From the IMG/VR virus record IMGVR_UViG_3300043172_001160, positions 1 through 20,329 of that record: 20,329 bases of DNA; one strand, 5' to 3'. Source of the DNA: a virus. Below, one piece after another: positions 6,871 to 14,565 of this stretch (positions are counted from its first letter, which is position 1; each line of letters starts with the position of its first letter). The translations under genes and the position numbers were made by a program. The notes below the pieces were generated by a model that worked only from the letters and a program-made list of their open reading frames with translations, searched no databases and was not told the origin of the DNA.

Positions 6871-8553
6871 TTATTTTGTTTTAAATATTTTCCTCATTAC
6901 GTCCTTCATCCCTGAATTCTGCTTTTTGATATCTACTCCTTTATTTACTGCTTCCGCTACTTCCTCCTTATCTTTCAGCATCTCCCACATTTCTTTATCA
7001 ATGGTAAAATCACTTAGTAAAAAAGTTACTGTAGTTGCATTGTTTTGACCTGACCTATCGAGCCTCCCAATTGCTTGAACTAAATCTGAAGGTCTCCAAG
7101 GCAATTCTAATATTAACATATTAGAACAAACATCTTGCAAGCCATCAACTCCTGTTCCTGCACTTTGCATATTTCCAAACAAAAATACATCTTTGCTCTT
7201 TTGCCAATCCAAAACGATTTGACGTTTTTTAGTTGCACTTGTACCACCTGCAATCAATGGGCATTTGAACTTCTGTGAAAGATAATCCAATTGCTCCCTA
7301 TGCAATCCAAATACTAACAACTTAACATTTGACTCCTTCCAATCCTTCAAATACTGCTCTATAGCCTTCAATTTACCTTCAATGGATAATTTCCTTAACT
7401 GTCCTAATTGAACCAGCTGCTCCGCTTCCATTGCCTTCTCTGCAGCTTCCTCGCCTTTCGTCTCCGTTACAAAACCAATGAAGTCTTCAACCGCATGAGT
7501 TATCTTAACTAGATTTGTGATTGGAACTTGGATGACTTGCTTAGTACATTCCGGTAATTCCTTCAATACATCTCGTTTCTCTCTGCGAATATAACAAATT
7601 TCTCTTAACTTCCTATTAAGTTCTATAATATTTGTTGCTCCATCTGTATTCCATCCAAACTTCCCTCGATAACCTCCACAATATCTTCTGACAAATTGAT
7701 ACCAGTCTTCAGAAATTAAATGGTCTACTTTTAAAAGTTTCAATAGATTCCAAATCTCACTTGGCTTTGACATAATTGCTGTACCTGTAAGCATCTGAAT
7801 AATTAAGTCATCTGGACTGCAAATCATTTTTGCTGCCTTTGACCTATTTGAAGTTTTGTTTTTTAAAAAATGTGCTTCGTCAAATATTATGGATTTCCAC
7901 TTAATTGACTTTAATTCTGGAAATTTAACTGTCGCTCCTTTGCCTTGCTTCTTTCCTATGATATCATAGTTAATTACAATCACATCTGCATCCCAATTAT
8001 TTTTCCTCTTCTTAGTTTCCTTACTTTGAATTGTTGCTACTTCTCTTTTGTTGTTTGAAATCTCCTCCCACTTCTCTTTCCATTGGTCTTTCACCGATGC
8101 TGGAGTAATTACCAAACATGGAAATAAATTTGAAGTTTCTGCATATAGAATTGATTCAAATGTTTTTCCTAATCCAACGTCATCTCCATTAAGTACATTT
8201 CCCTTTGCCCTTGCATAACCTAGAGCCTCCAATTGATATTGTCTTGGTGTATATGCAAATCCTTTTGAGTCGCATAATCCTTGAAGATATGCATAATCTA
8301 AATCCATAACTTCATAAGTCACATCTACATCCTCCTCTTGTGGCTTTGGTATTTGCTTGAAGTCATAAGTTTTAATAATATACTTTATGTTGTCCTTTGA
8401 CCAATGATTAACAGGCAAAATCCAAAGCATTAATTCCGGATTCCATCTGCTATTCCTATCTGCGTTTTTAATTCTACTTGAAATATCCTTGTCGAATCCA
8501 AATGAGAAATTTACAGTCTTATTCAAAGCATCTATATAAAATTCTCTTTTCAT
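6871..8553 (-). CDS. SNF2-type DNA-dependent ATPase/helicase
   Basis: A 560-residue superfamily 2 translocase. An N-terminal domain of about 100 residues (with RWNPELMLWILPV at 36-48) recalls the DNA-binding part of SMARCAL1/HARP-type annealing helicases. The core has the Q-like motif YTPRQYQLEA (101-110), Walker A GDDVGLGKT (123-131), DEAH (225-228), motif III LTGTA (255-259), motif V SAGTGVDGLQ (464-473) and motif VI QAIGRLDRSGQ (493-503). No motif is broken. Such enzymes remodel forks, anneal strands or migrate branches; by position among recombination genes it could play the part of T4 UvsW. A strong hairpin (8581-8611) stands just upstream, and no promoter is seen between that hairpin and the start. 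The rhomboid gene follows after 4 bases. Confidence 0.93.
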   Translation of the reverse strand: MKREFYIDALNKTVNFSFGFDKDISSRIKNADRNSRWNPELMLWILPVNHWSKDNIKYIIKTYDFKQIPKPQEEDVDVTYEVMDLDYAYLQGLCDSKGFAYTPRQYQLEALGYARAKGNVLNGDDVGLGKTFESILYAETSNLFPCLVITPASVKDQWKEKWEEISNNKREVATIQSKETKKRKNNWDADVIVINYDIIGKKQGKGATVKFPELKSIKWKSIIFDEAHFLKNKTSNRSKAAKMICSPDDLIIQMLTGTAIMSKPSEIWNLLKLLKVDHLISEDWYQFVRRYCGGYRGKFGWNTDGATNIIELNRKLREICYIRREKRDVLKELPECTKQVIQVPITNLVKITHAVEDFIGFVTETKGEEAAEKAMEAEQLVQLGQLRKLSIEGKLKAIEQYLKDWKESNVKLLVFGLHREQLDYLSQKFKCPLIAGGTSATKKRQIVLDWQKSKDVFLFGNMQSAGTGVDGLQDVCSNMLILELPWRPSDLVQAIGRLDRSGQNNATTVTFLLSDFTIDKEMWEMLKDKEEVAEAVNKGVDIKKQNSGMKDVMRKIFKTK

Positions 8554-8580
8554 AATTAAATTATTTTAATAAACAAGAAA

Positions 8581-8611
8581 AAGGGCAAAAAGTTTTTAGC
8601 CTTTTGCCCTT
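8581..8611 (-). terminator. Strong hairpin between the zinc-ribbon and helicase genes
   Basis: AAGGGCAAAA at 8581-8590 pairs without mismatch with TTTTGCCCTT at 8602-8611. On the minus strand it is followed by TTTCTTGTTT, as in an intrinsic terminator. It lies 12 bases after the zinc-ribbon stop and 28 bases before the helicase start. Because no promoter follows, it may be a leaky terminator or attenuator. It shares its AAAAGGGCAAA arm with the terminators at 5711 and 15793. Confidence 0.8.
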
Positions 8612-8622
8612 GTTTGTATTAT

Positions 8623-8733
8623 CTACTTTTTTATGTACTGCATTGCTCCACATTTCGAACAATATATATTTTTGGGCGAATTTAATGACCCGCAATACTT
8701 ACATGTTTCCATTTTGTCCACAAAACTTTCCAT
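8623..8733 (-). CDS. 36-residue zinc-ribbon protein
   Basis: ATG at 8733 begins one base after the stop of the upstream membrane-protein gene, and the frame ends at TAG 8623, just before the hairpin. The protein carries two knuckles, CKYCG (11-15) and CSKCG (25-29), spaced by 10 residues: a classic Cys4 zinc ribbon. Eight residues follow to the C-terminus, so the protein is little more than the ribbon itself. It may bind nucleic acid or a host protein such as polymerase. It is too short for routine gene callers, but its cysteine pattern and junctions support it. Confidence 0.72.
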   Translation of the reverse strand: MESFVDKMETCKYCGSLNSPKNIYCSKCGAMQYIKK

Positions 8734-8734
8734 A

Positions 8735-8983
8735 CTATATGTAACTGTTTATAATTTCCATAAATCCTCCATCTGAGAACCTACCTATAATTAAAGAATA
8801 TATTAAATAAAACGCTCCAAAGAAAAAATGAAATATTGCCCATAAAATACTCTTGTTAAAATAAAAACTCACCATCATTGCACTTAAATTTATTGCAAAT
8901 CTTATCCAACTGTTTAATGGACTTATTGTTCTTATAATGGTCTTCCCTAACTTTACCTCGTTATCTTTTTTGTCTAATTTCAT
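8735..8983 (-). CDS. Small membrane protein, 82 residues
   Basis: The N-terminus is charged (MKLDKKDNEVKLGK). Two hydrophobic helices follow, at about 25-42 and 46-66, the second rich in phenylalanine (AIFHFFFGAFYLIYSLIIG). A short polar C-terminus ends at residue 82. The family is not recognised. Its ATG overlaps the stop of the upstream barrel-like gene as ATGA, and the zinc-ribbon gene follows after one base. A two-helix membrane protein in this position could be a holin-like or envelope-acting factor, but the sequence does not prove it. Confidence 0.7.
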   Translation of the reverse strand: MKLDKKDNEVKLGKTIIRTISPLNSWIRFAINLSAMMVSFYFNKSILWAIFHFFFGAFYLIYSLIIGRFSDGGFMEIINSYI

Positions 8984-9492
8984 AATTCAAATGTTATTCC
9001 TATAAATCCACTGAAGCGAATTGGAGTTTTTTCTAATTCATTTAACCACCTTACATCTTTCCTTTCTACAAATTGAGCCAATAGGCTAAAAGTTACATTA
9101 TCTGTAACTTTATATCCGAGCTCAAAATCTGAACCCAATACTAAAAATGATTTTCCATATCTGTCTTGAATTCCATAGTTTATGGATGCAGTTGCTTCAA
9201 AATTATCAACTATGAGTTTATTAAAAGTATATCCAACATCTGCAGCATATCTTTTATATAATCCTTTAATTTCAGCATACTCAAAAACTGCAGAAACTGT
9301 CATGTATCCGAATTCTTGTTGCTTGCCTGTCATCTTAAACTTAAATAAAAAATCCAAAGTGAATGCTTCATTTCCATGGTCATCATTCATTGTTGCCAAT
9401 TTAGCATCTTGGTAAAATGACAATTTAACTTTATCTTGCGAATATACATTAAATGTCAATACAAATGCTATTAATACTAATAATTTTTTCAT
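8980..9492 (-). CDS. Exported protein, probably outer-membrane barrel-like
   Basis: A 170-residue protein with a clear signal peptide (MKKLLVLIAFVLTFNVYSQ, cleavage near residue 18-20). The mature part is made of alternating amphipathic strands rich in Phe, Tyr and Gly (FTLDFLFKFKM, GYMTVSAVFEYAEI, FEATASINYGI, NVTFSLLAQFVERK, IRFSGFIGITFEL). This is the look of a small outer-membrane beta-barrel of about eight strands. It ends in Leu rather than the usual Phe. It is the second of two consecutive signal-peptide genes. A phage-encoded surface protein might change phage or toxin receptors or act as a virion component; both are inference. Confidence 0.72.
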   Translation of the reverse strand: MKKLLVLIAFVLTFNVYSQDKVKLSFYQDAKLATMNDDHGNEAFTLDFLFKFKMTGKQQEFGYMTVSAVFEYAEIKGLYKRYAADVGYTFNKLIVDNFEATASINYGIQDRYGKSFLVLGSDFELGYKVTDNVTFSLLAQFVERKDVRWLNELEKTPIRFSGFIGITFEL

Positions 9493-9501
9493 AATTTATT
9501 T

Positions 9502-10287
9502 TTAAAATCTGTTATCTATAATGTCAATATTTGAATCCCAAATAAATGGAAATGGGTCATCATTAATTCTCGGGCCAATTAGAATGATTTTTGGATTTAC
9601 ATCTCCAATCCTTCTATCTATTCCTAGTGCAGGATGTTCAACTCCACCGCCTGCATCTGCTCTGATAAATCTCCCCTCTCCATTACCTTCAAATCCACTT
9701 AATGTAATTACTGAATTGTCTTGAAGTAACATAAAGTTACAACTTTTTAAATACAATTTGTCAAATACAAATTCTTGACCTCTTTTTATATAATTGTATG
9801 GAATATCACATCCTCCAATTATTGTAGTTCCATCAACAATTCCATCTGAAGGATATTCAAATGGAGGCTCTGGTTCAACTGGCGGCTCTGGCACCACTGG
9901 TGGCTCAGGGTCAACAGGTGGCTCAGGGTCAACCGCTTCTCCTTCAACTGTAATTATATTAGATAAATAAAATACAATGCTTCCATCCAGTTGAGTGTAT
10001 CTAGATTGAAGTTGAAATGTATGTGTCAAATCTCTATCTAAATTTCTTATCCATCTTTCAGTTTCTGTATAATATTGACCTGTATAATCATTTTGATTAA
10101 CTCCATCAATAATTGTATTCATACCTCCATCTGGAAATGTTGTTCCACTTGGCTGGTGTGAAATTATAGAAAAATGTTCCAATCCACTGTAATCTCCTTT
10201 GTTCACTTCATCAATAACATGTGAAGCTTCTTGCCCGTATGTTGACAAAGATAGTAAAAATAATAATAATATACAAACTTTTTTCAT
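9502..10287 (-). CDS. Secreted protein with proline-rich linker
   Basis: A 261-residue protein with a signal peptide (MKKVCILLLFLLSLSTYGQ, cut near 19). The N-terminal part (20-115) contains a duplicated motif, IDEVNKGDYSG (25-35) and IDGVNQNDYTG (60-70). A linker at 119-143 is made of repeated Pro-Glu-Pro-Pro units. The C-terminal domain (about 145-261) is rich in Gly, Asp and Ile (IIGGCDIPYN, FIRADAGGG), with Cys160 and Cys183 able to form a disulfide after export. The linker marks a two-domain extracellular protein, such as an adhesin or a surface or tail-associated factor. The family is not recognised. It lies between the resolvase gene (3 bases upstream) and the barrel-like gene (9 bases downstream). 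Confidence 0.75.
   Translation of the reverse strand: MKKVCILLLFLLSLSTYGQEASHVIDEVNKGDYSGLEHFSIISHQPSGTTFPDGGMNTIIDGVNQNDYTGQYYTETERWIRNLDRDLTHTFQLQSRYTQLDGSIVFYLSNIITVEGEAVDPEPPVDPEPPVVPEPPVEPEPPFEYPSDGIVDGTTIIGGCDIPYNYIKRGQEFVFDKLYLKSCNFMLLQDNSVITLSGFEGNGEGRFIRADAGGGVEHPALGIDRRIGDVNPKIILIGPRINDDPFPFIWDSNIDIIDNRF
9846..9933 (-). repeat. Tandem codon-level repeat encoding Pro-Glu-Pro-Pro units
   Basis: Several imperfect copies of an about 18-base unit (plus strand GGTGGCTCAGGGTCAACA and variants) encode residues 115-143 of the secreted protein. The two copies nearest 9900-9935 are almost identical and the others are more diverged. Such repeats commonly expand or contract by slippage, so linker length may vary between related phages. 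Confidence 0.75.
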
Positions 10288-10290
10288 AAT

Positions 10291-10869
10291 TTATTTGTCT
10301 TTATATGTTCTAATTAAATAATTGCAAATAAGGAAGGAATCAATCTTTCCATCATGTTGCTTTTTTGCTCTTTCAGTTTTTCTAAAATCTATTTGCGGAA
10401 ATTCCTCATCCACAATAAATTCTGCCATTGCTTTTGCATCTACCACCATAGTCTTTCCACTTGATGAAGGATTCTTAATTAATTCATATCCTTTCCTTAC
10501 AAATGATTGCCACTTCTGAGGTCTTACAAATATAATTTCAGCTCTAAGTAATTCTAAAACCATTCTTTGACATCCAGCCTTGTATCCAAAATTGAAATTG
10601 TTAGTTGCACTCCAACCACCTCTTCCTCCAACTTGCTCCATTGCTGCAATGATTCTATAGTCTATCAAGTCCTCTCTTATAATACTTGCTAATCCAATTA
10701 ATCCTGAATAACTAAAAACCGCTTTTGTTTGTGGCTTTCCATTTTTCAAAATAGTTCCGGTCTCTTCAAGTTCTGTTGGCATTGAATAAAATTTATATCC
10801 ACCTTCCAAAGTCCATGTTGTGATGAAGCCATCCGCTCCGGGGTCAAACCCTATAAATGCTTTTTTCAT
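10291..10869 (-). CDS. RuvC-like Holliday junction resolvase
   Basis: A 192-residue endonuclease of the RNase H-like RuvC fold that would cut four-way junctions. The first strand carries the catalytic acid Asp9 in FIGFDPGADG. The second is Glu78 (AAMEQVGG), followed by the phage-RuvC pattern GYKAGCQRMVLE and IIFVRPQKWQ. The C-terminal helix carries HDGKIDSFLI (172-181) with Asp173 and Asp177. All three catalytic positions are present. Phages need such an enzyme to debranch DNA before packaging, the role of T4 gp49. It overlaps the 88-residue gene upstream as ATGA. It resembles the single-protein phage RuvC group more than host RuvC. Confidence 0.87.
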   Translation of the reverse strand: MKKAFIGFDPGADGFITTWTLEGGYKFYSMPTELEETGTILKNGKPQTKAVFSYSGLIGLASIIREDLIDYRIIAAMEQVGGRGGWSATNNFNFGYKAGCQRMVLELLRAEIIFVRPQKWQSFVRKGYELIKNPSSSGKTMVVDAKAMAEFIVDEEFPQIDFRKTERAKKQHDGKIDSFLICNYLIRTYKDK

Positions 10870-11132
10870 AATTCTTGTTTTTTAAAGAATCCACCATCAA
10901 TTAATTTCTTAACATCTTCCCTCACCTCTCCTGGGTAAATTGAAATAGTCAAATTCATTGCTTTTAATATATCCACAACATCCTTTAATTCAAAAGTTTT
11001 ATCCGAATTTAATTCATAAGTTACATTGTGTATTCCAAAAGTTCCATAATGTTCTCCATCATTTCCATTTTGCCCAATGACATTCATTCTGTCATTGTCC
11101 TCGCTTTTTGCTAATGCTTCATCCGTTCCCAT
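10866..11132 (-). CDS. Hypothetical protein, 88 residues
   Basis: An unrecognised soluble protein. The N-terminal third is polar and probably disordered (DEALAKSEDNDRMNVIGQNGNDGEHYG), followed by FGIHNVTYELNSDKTFELKDVVDILKAMNL, which reads as strands and a helix. Its ATG follows the secreted-protein gene by 11 bases with an A-rich leader, and its stop overlaps the resolvase start. The overlap suggests that its level is tied to that of the resolvase; no function can be assigned. Confidence 0.72.
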   Translation of the reverse strand: MGTDEALAKSEDNDRMNVIGQNGNDGEHYGTFGIHNVTYELNSDKTFELKDVVDILKAMNLTISIYPGEVREDVKKLIDGGFFKKQEL

Positions 11133-11143
11133 AATTTTAGTTT

Positions 11144-11620
11144 TTATAATTTATCTAGTTCTATTATATATTGATTTCCATGATGTGTAAATGAAATAAA
11201 TACATCGTTGTATTTCAAGAGCCTATGAAATACAGAATAGTTATTTGGATAAACATCTTTAGGGTTACTAAAGATTATTCTCATATCCTTTTCATTAAAG
11301 AAAACTTTCAATATAGTTTCTCTATTTTGTTTTTCTCCTAATGTCCATTCTGAATAATGCACTGTTACATCTGTTTTGATATCATGGTCATTTCTCTTTA
11401 TAATATCATTGAAAAAGAATTGAATGTTAAAGGACTCATCGTTTTCAAAATGCTCCGCTTTTACTAACATAAAAGTTTTTGTATTTTCTTTGCCTATTCG
11501 AACTCCTTCTGAAATTAATCTTTCATAAGATTCTTCAAACTGGTCACCTTGAGTTACCCATTGAGCATCTACTATATTGATTGCAAATATAGCCACTAGT
11601 AATAATAATACTTTCTTCAT
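11144..11620 (-). CDS. Secreted protein of unknown function
   Basis: A 158-residue protein with a signal peptide (MKKVLLLLVAIFAINIVDAQ, cleavage after Ala19 likely). The mature part has strand-rich segments (TKTFMLVKAEHF, SFNIQFFFNDII, DVTVHYSEWTLG, ILKVFFNEKDMRIIF, DVFISFTHHGNQYIIELDKL) and no further membrane span, so it is probably periplasmic or extracellular. It contains no cysteine. It is the first gene after the promoter-like site at 11650-11657 and thus leads the unit that includes the resolvase, helicase and rhomboid genes. The family is not recognised. Confidence 0.75.
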   Translation of the reverse strand: MKKVLLLLVAIFAINIVDAQWVTQGDQFEESYERLISEGVRIGKENTKTFMLVKAEHFENDESFNIQFFFNDIIKRNDHDIKTDVTVHYSEWTLGEKQNRETILKVFFNEKDMRIIFSNPKDVYPNNYSVFHRLLKYNDVFISFTHHGNQYIIELDKL

Positions 11621-11649
11621 AATTTTAGTTTTGTTTTAATTGTTCCTTG

Positions 11650-11657
11650 CAAATATA
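11650..11657 (-). promoter_or_regulatory. Promoter-like -7 element upstream of the secreted-protein gene
   Basis: The minus strand reads TATATTTGC, matching TAnnTTTG, 30 bases before the ATG at 11620. No convincing TTG is seen at the -33 position, so this is less certain than the promoters at 5659, 15316, 15742 and 18898. No hairpin terminator separates it from the 48-residue gene upstream. Confidence 0.5.
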
Positions 11658-11704
11658 CACATACTTTTTAGATTAAATCGTTAAGGAAATGTTAAAGTTT
11701 AAAA

Positions 11705-11851
11705 TTATTTTGCTTTGCCTATTGTCCAATCCAATGAATTCTTTTCAGATTCTCCTAAAATGTCAATACGTTCAACAGCCATTTCATTCAACCAGTGACT
11801 GATAGTACTCGTACTTAAATTTGACTTGAATGTAATAGTTATCTGTTTCAT
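11705..11851 (-). CDS. Hypothetical protein, 48 residues
   Basis: ATG at 11851 follows the SbcC stop by four bases (TAAAATTATG) and the frame ends at TAA 11705. The protein begins MKQITITFKSNLSTSTISHW and continues LNEMAVERIDILGESEKNSL, giving one predicted strand and a helix, with no hydrophobic segment. Its leader is the same A-rich sequence found before the gene at 11620. The short length leaves function open. It may be a regulator of, or partner for, the SbcC ATPase, but only its position suggests that. Confidence 0.65.
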   Translation of the reverse strand: MKQITITFKSNLSTSTISHWLNEMAVERIDILGESEKNSLDWTIGKAK

Positions 11852-11855
11852 AATT

Positions 11856-13967
11856 TTAGTTTTGTTTTATTGTTGACACTCCGTTTTCCTTAACAATCGT
11901 TAACACGTCACTGGATGCATCTTCATCCGAAACATGAGTAATTATCATTGCTGTTATGTTAAGTGTCTTAGCTGACTTAATAAGATGCTTTAACCCTACT
12001 GAATCAACTCCCTCAAATACTTCATCTACAGATAAGAAATCTAATCCTCCATATGGGTGAGTGGCATTTATCATGTGCCTATTTGCTAAAATAGATGCAA
12101 ACAACAATCTCCCTCTTTCTCCTCCACTGAATGACGAAAATGACCTTTCCACGTCTCTAATAATTCTTGCAGTGATTTCATCCTTAAAAGTTCCATTTGC
12201 AAGCATTTTAAAACCTTCCATTTTAACTTTCAAATCAGAACCCATATCATTTAGATATCTGTTGCAATGGAATTCAATTGCATCCAAAGATTGATTTGCT
12301 AAAAACATTCTAAATTGCTTGAAATTGTTTATCCATTGATTCCTTTCATATATCTTATCTCCAAGTTCTGTCAATGCTTTAGAATTGGTCTGTTTTAAGC
12401 TCTCTAATGAACTTAAATCATTTTTAAGTGTACTTATAAGGCTTTTATTATTATCTGCCTTTAAATCGCTTATTTTGACCTTAAATTCTGCAATGTTTGT
12501 ATTGTGACCTTTTACCTTTCTTTTAATTGACTCCATTAAGTCGCTCCCTTCTACAATCTTAGACTTTATTTTTTGAATCATGCTTTCACAATCCACAAAT
12601 TCTCTATCTAAATTATTAACTACTGTAGTTGCATTTTGAACTTGCACCATAATTGCTTGAGATGCTTCTAATAATTTACTTTTGCCAACTAAACTATCCT
12701 GCTCCAATTGTCTTAGGTCTTTTATTGATACTTCTAATTCAAATAATTTAAGTTCTGCTTCATTTATACTGCTTTTACAATCCTCAATTTTAGTTGAAAT
12801 TTGTACAACCATTTTTTCTGCATGGACTTTGTTTTTATTCAACTCGTCAATATCTCCATCCAATATAAATTCATGTGTACATGATGGACAAGTTATGCTT
12901 CCTCCTAATTTTATATTTATGCTTCCTAGCAAAGTTTCTAATTTTTCAGATTTAGTTTTCCATGTTGACAAACTATCATCTTCTAGATTCACTGTGTCCG
13001 TTAAATCTATATGGTCATTTGTAATGTCCTGAAGTTCTTTTGTTTTATCAATTCCTTTAAAATCTGAAACTTCTTTTTGAGCCTTAGTCAATACTTCTAC
13101 TACATCTTTCAATATAATATTCTTAGCATTAACTTCCTTTCCAATTTGAATCAACCTTAACTCTTCACTCTTCAAATCTCTCTCGTCTGCTTTTTTATAA
13201 TTTACACAACTTAGAATCTCATCTTTACAATCTGAAATTTCGTCCAGTTCAAACTCAACCTCTTCATTAAATTCATCCAATTTTTCTTTTAGCTCTGCAC
13301 CAAAATCTCTTGCTTTTTCTTTAGCAATATTCTCTTGAACCAATTCAACCTTCCCATCAAGTTTTGCAATGTCATTTGAAAGTGAATTGAATTCTGAATC
13401 TAGTACAGAATTATCAATTTTTTCTAGTCCTTCAATTATGCTTGCATCTGAAAATCGATTTATTAAATCTACCTTCTCTTTATTAGATGACTTAAAGAAT
13501 GATTTGAATCTCGAATTATTTATTAAATAGTAATTAAATAAATCTTCTTTTGATATTGCAAACCATGCTAAAATTGCCTTCTTTCCATCATTGACATTGC
13601 TGAATGAAAGTTCATCTTCCTTTCCTGTAGAATCAAATGTACTAACTTTCAATTTATTTGAACCCTTAACTTTAATTGTCCAATCAATTTGAATAGATTC
13701 TTTCCTATGGTCACATGATGCAAGCAATCCAACATTGGCTTCTGCATTTCCATAAGATACCAATTCAGAGTCCTTAACATCTCGACTATTTGAAGCCGTG
13801 ATACAAAATTCTATAATTGCCATCATTCCGGATTTTCCACTTCCATTTGATTTTTGTTTTTCGTCAGTGAGATTCAACCCTTGAATTAACAAAGGTCTCC
13901 TCTCAAATTCGTATTCCAAACTTTCAAATGTCAGAAAATTCTTAGCTGTGATTCTATCCAGTCTCAT
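11856..13967 (-). CDS. SbcC/Rad50-type recombination ATPase (T4 gp46-like)
   Basis: A 703-residue SMC-like ATPase. Walker A is NGSGKSG (41-47). Long heptad coiled coils flank the zinc hook CPSC (360-363). The ABC signature SGGERGR (614-620), Walker B FLSVDE (644-649) and a D-loop and H-switch (ITHVSDE, His678) close the C-terminal half. With an SbcD/Mre11 partner it forms an end-processing nuclease that makes 3' single-stranded tails for recombination. It is shorter than cellular SbcC (about 1000 residues), as usual for phage gp46-type proteins, because the coiled coils are short. The partner gene lies separately, at 16850-17878, with several genes in between. It overlaps the 51-residue gene upstream as ATGA. 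Confidence 0.93.
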   Translation of the reverse strand: MRLDRITAKNFLTFESLEYEFERRPLLIQGLNLTDEKQKSNGSGKSGMMAIIEFCITASNSRDVKDSELVSYGNAEANVGLLASCDHRKESIQIDWTIKVKGSNKLKVSTFDSTGKEDELSFSNVNDGKKAILAWFAISKEDLFNYYLINNSRFKSFFKSSNKEKVDLINRFSDASIIEGLEKIDNSVLDSEFNSLSNDIAKLDGKVELVQENIAKEKARDFGAELKEKLDEFNEEVEFELDEISDCKDEILSCVNYKKADERDLKSEELRLIQIGKEVNAKNIILKDVVEVLTKAQKEVSDFKGIDKTKELQDITNDHIDLTDTVNLEDDSLSTWKTKSEKLETLLGSINIKLGGSITCPSCTHEFILDGDIDELNKNKVHAEKMVVQISTKIEDCKSSINEAELKLFELEVSIKDLRQLEQDSLVGKSKLLEASQAIMVQVQNATTVVNNLDREFVDCESMIQKIKSKIVEGSDLMESIKRKVKGHNTNIAEFKVKISDLKADNNKSLISTLKNDLSSLESLKQTNSKALTELGDKIYERNQWINNFKQFRMFLANQSLDAIEFHCNRYLNDMGSDLKVKMEGFKMLANGTFKDEITARIIRDVERSFSSFSGGERGRLLFASILANRHMINATHPYGGLDFLSVDEVFEGVDSVGLKHLIKSAKTLNITAMIITHVSDEDASSDVLTIVKENGVSTIKQN

Positions 13968-14119
13968 TGCTCTACTATTCTATAAGTTTTGAAATTAACA
14001 TCTGCTTCAAATTTTGAATGCAGAACTTTACTCCAAACTTGATTTCCTTCAAAATCTACAAAGCAAAATCTTTCAACTTTACCTTCTTTATGTGCTTTTA
14101 CTAAATCTGCTTTTGTCAT
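13964..14119 (-). CDS. Hypothetical protein, 51 residues
   Basis: ATG at 14119 starts one base after the stop of the 96-residue gene, and the stop overlaps the SbcC ATG as ATGA. The protein begins MTKADLVKAHKEGKVERFCF and continues with strand-like segments (VDFEGNQVWSKVLH, FKTYRIVEQ), giving a compact mixed fold without membrane segments. Both junctions being coupled is good support for a real gene. The family is not recognised. Confidence 0.68.
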   Translation of the reverse strand: MTKADLVKAHKEGKVERFCFVDFEGNQVWSKVLHSKFEADVNFKTYRIVEQ

Positions 14120-14120
14120 T

Positions 14121-14411
14121 TTAATTTTGTTTATTTAGTTTCTTAATTACATTTTTTTTGTTCAATGCTGATACATAAATATGTCCGGGTTTACAAATTA
14201 CTTTTTTTCTAACTTGTTTATTGTCCCTCGCATCTTCATATTTGATATCCAAGATTTCAAATTCTGCTTCTGTAATTTCCTTAGTTTCACTATTCACCTC
14301 AAAAAGTTTATGTCCTCTTTGTGGCTTTATTGTCGCTAATTTTTGAAGTTTTTTTTCAACTTCTTTTTTAGTTACCTGTTCTGTGTCTACTGATTTTTTT
14401 TCGTTCAACAT
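14121..14411 (-). CDS. Conserved-looking phage protein, 96 residues
   Basis: The N-terminal 30 residues are lysine- and glutamate-rich and helical. The remainder carries RGHKLFEVNSETKEITEAEF (32-51) and KPGHIYVSALNKKNVIKKL (74-92). I associate this pattern with small phage proteins of unknown role but cannot name the family. The start lies one base after the stop of the 50-residue gene (TAATATG). It is soluble and basic overall at the C-terminus, so nucleic-acid or protein binding is possible. Confidence 0.75.
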   Translation of the reverse strand: MLNEKKSVDTEQVTKKEVEKKLQKLATIKPQRGHKLFEVNSETKEITEAEFEILDIKYEDARDNKQVRKKVICKPGHIYVSALNKKNVIKKLNKQN

Positions 14412-14412
14412 A

Positions 14413-14565
14413 TTAAATCTTTTTTAATTTACTTGCTTCAATTGGATAAAGATAATTGTCTTCACCTCGAACCAAACAACTTCCACTATTTTTATTTTTG
14501 CCTTCGACCACTCCTACTTCATTCGTTCCTGCAAATCTGAACTTTACTTTAGTTCCTACTTTCAT
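14413..14565 (-). CDS. Hypothetical 50-residue SH3-like protein
   Basis: ATG at 14565 overlaps the upstream stop as ATGA, and the frame ends at TAA 14413, one base before the next ATG. The protein begins MKVGTKVKFRFAGTNEVGVV and continues with short strands (SGSCLVRGEDNYLYPIEASKL), the pattern of a tiny SH3-like or KOW-like barrel. There is no membrane segment. The perfect fit between neighbours and the fold-like pattern support it. Function is unknown. Confidence 0.68.
   Translation of the reverse strand: MKVGTKVKFRFAGTNEVGVVEGKNKNSGSCLVRGEDNYLYPIEASKLKKI

Noticed and set aside
9846-9933. Regular repeats as a possible CRISPR array
   Set aside because: The units are short, in frame, without unique spacers, and encode the Pro-Glu-Pro-Pro linker of a secreted protein.
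5811-11697. Exact 17-base inverted match (TTAAGGAAATGTTAAAG) at 5811-5827 and 11681-11697
   Set aside because: In AT-rich sequence of this length a 17-base match is not clearly beyond chance, and the flanks do not extend it. It is not called as an attachment or replication site.
12682-13032. Open frame on the plus strand opposite the SbcC coiled coil
   Set aside because: It has low-complexity Ser/Leu/Asn composition typical of the reverse of a Lys/Glu-rich coiled coil, no leader, and lies fully within a well-supported gene.
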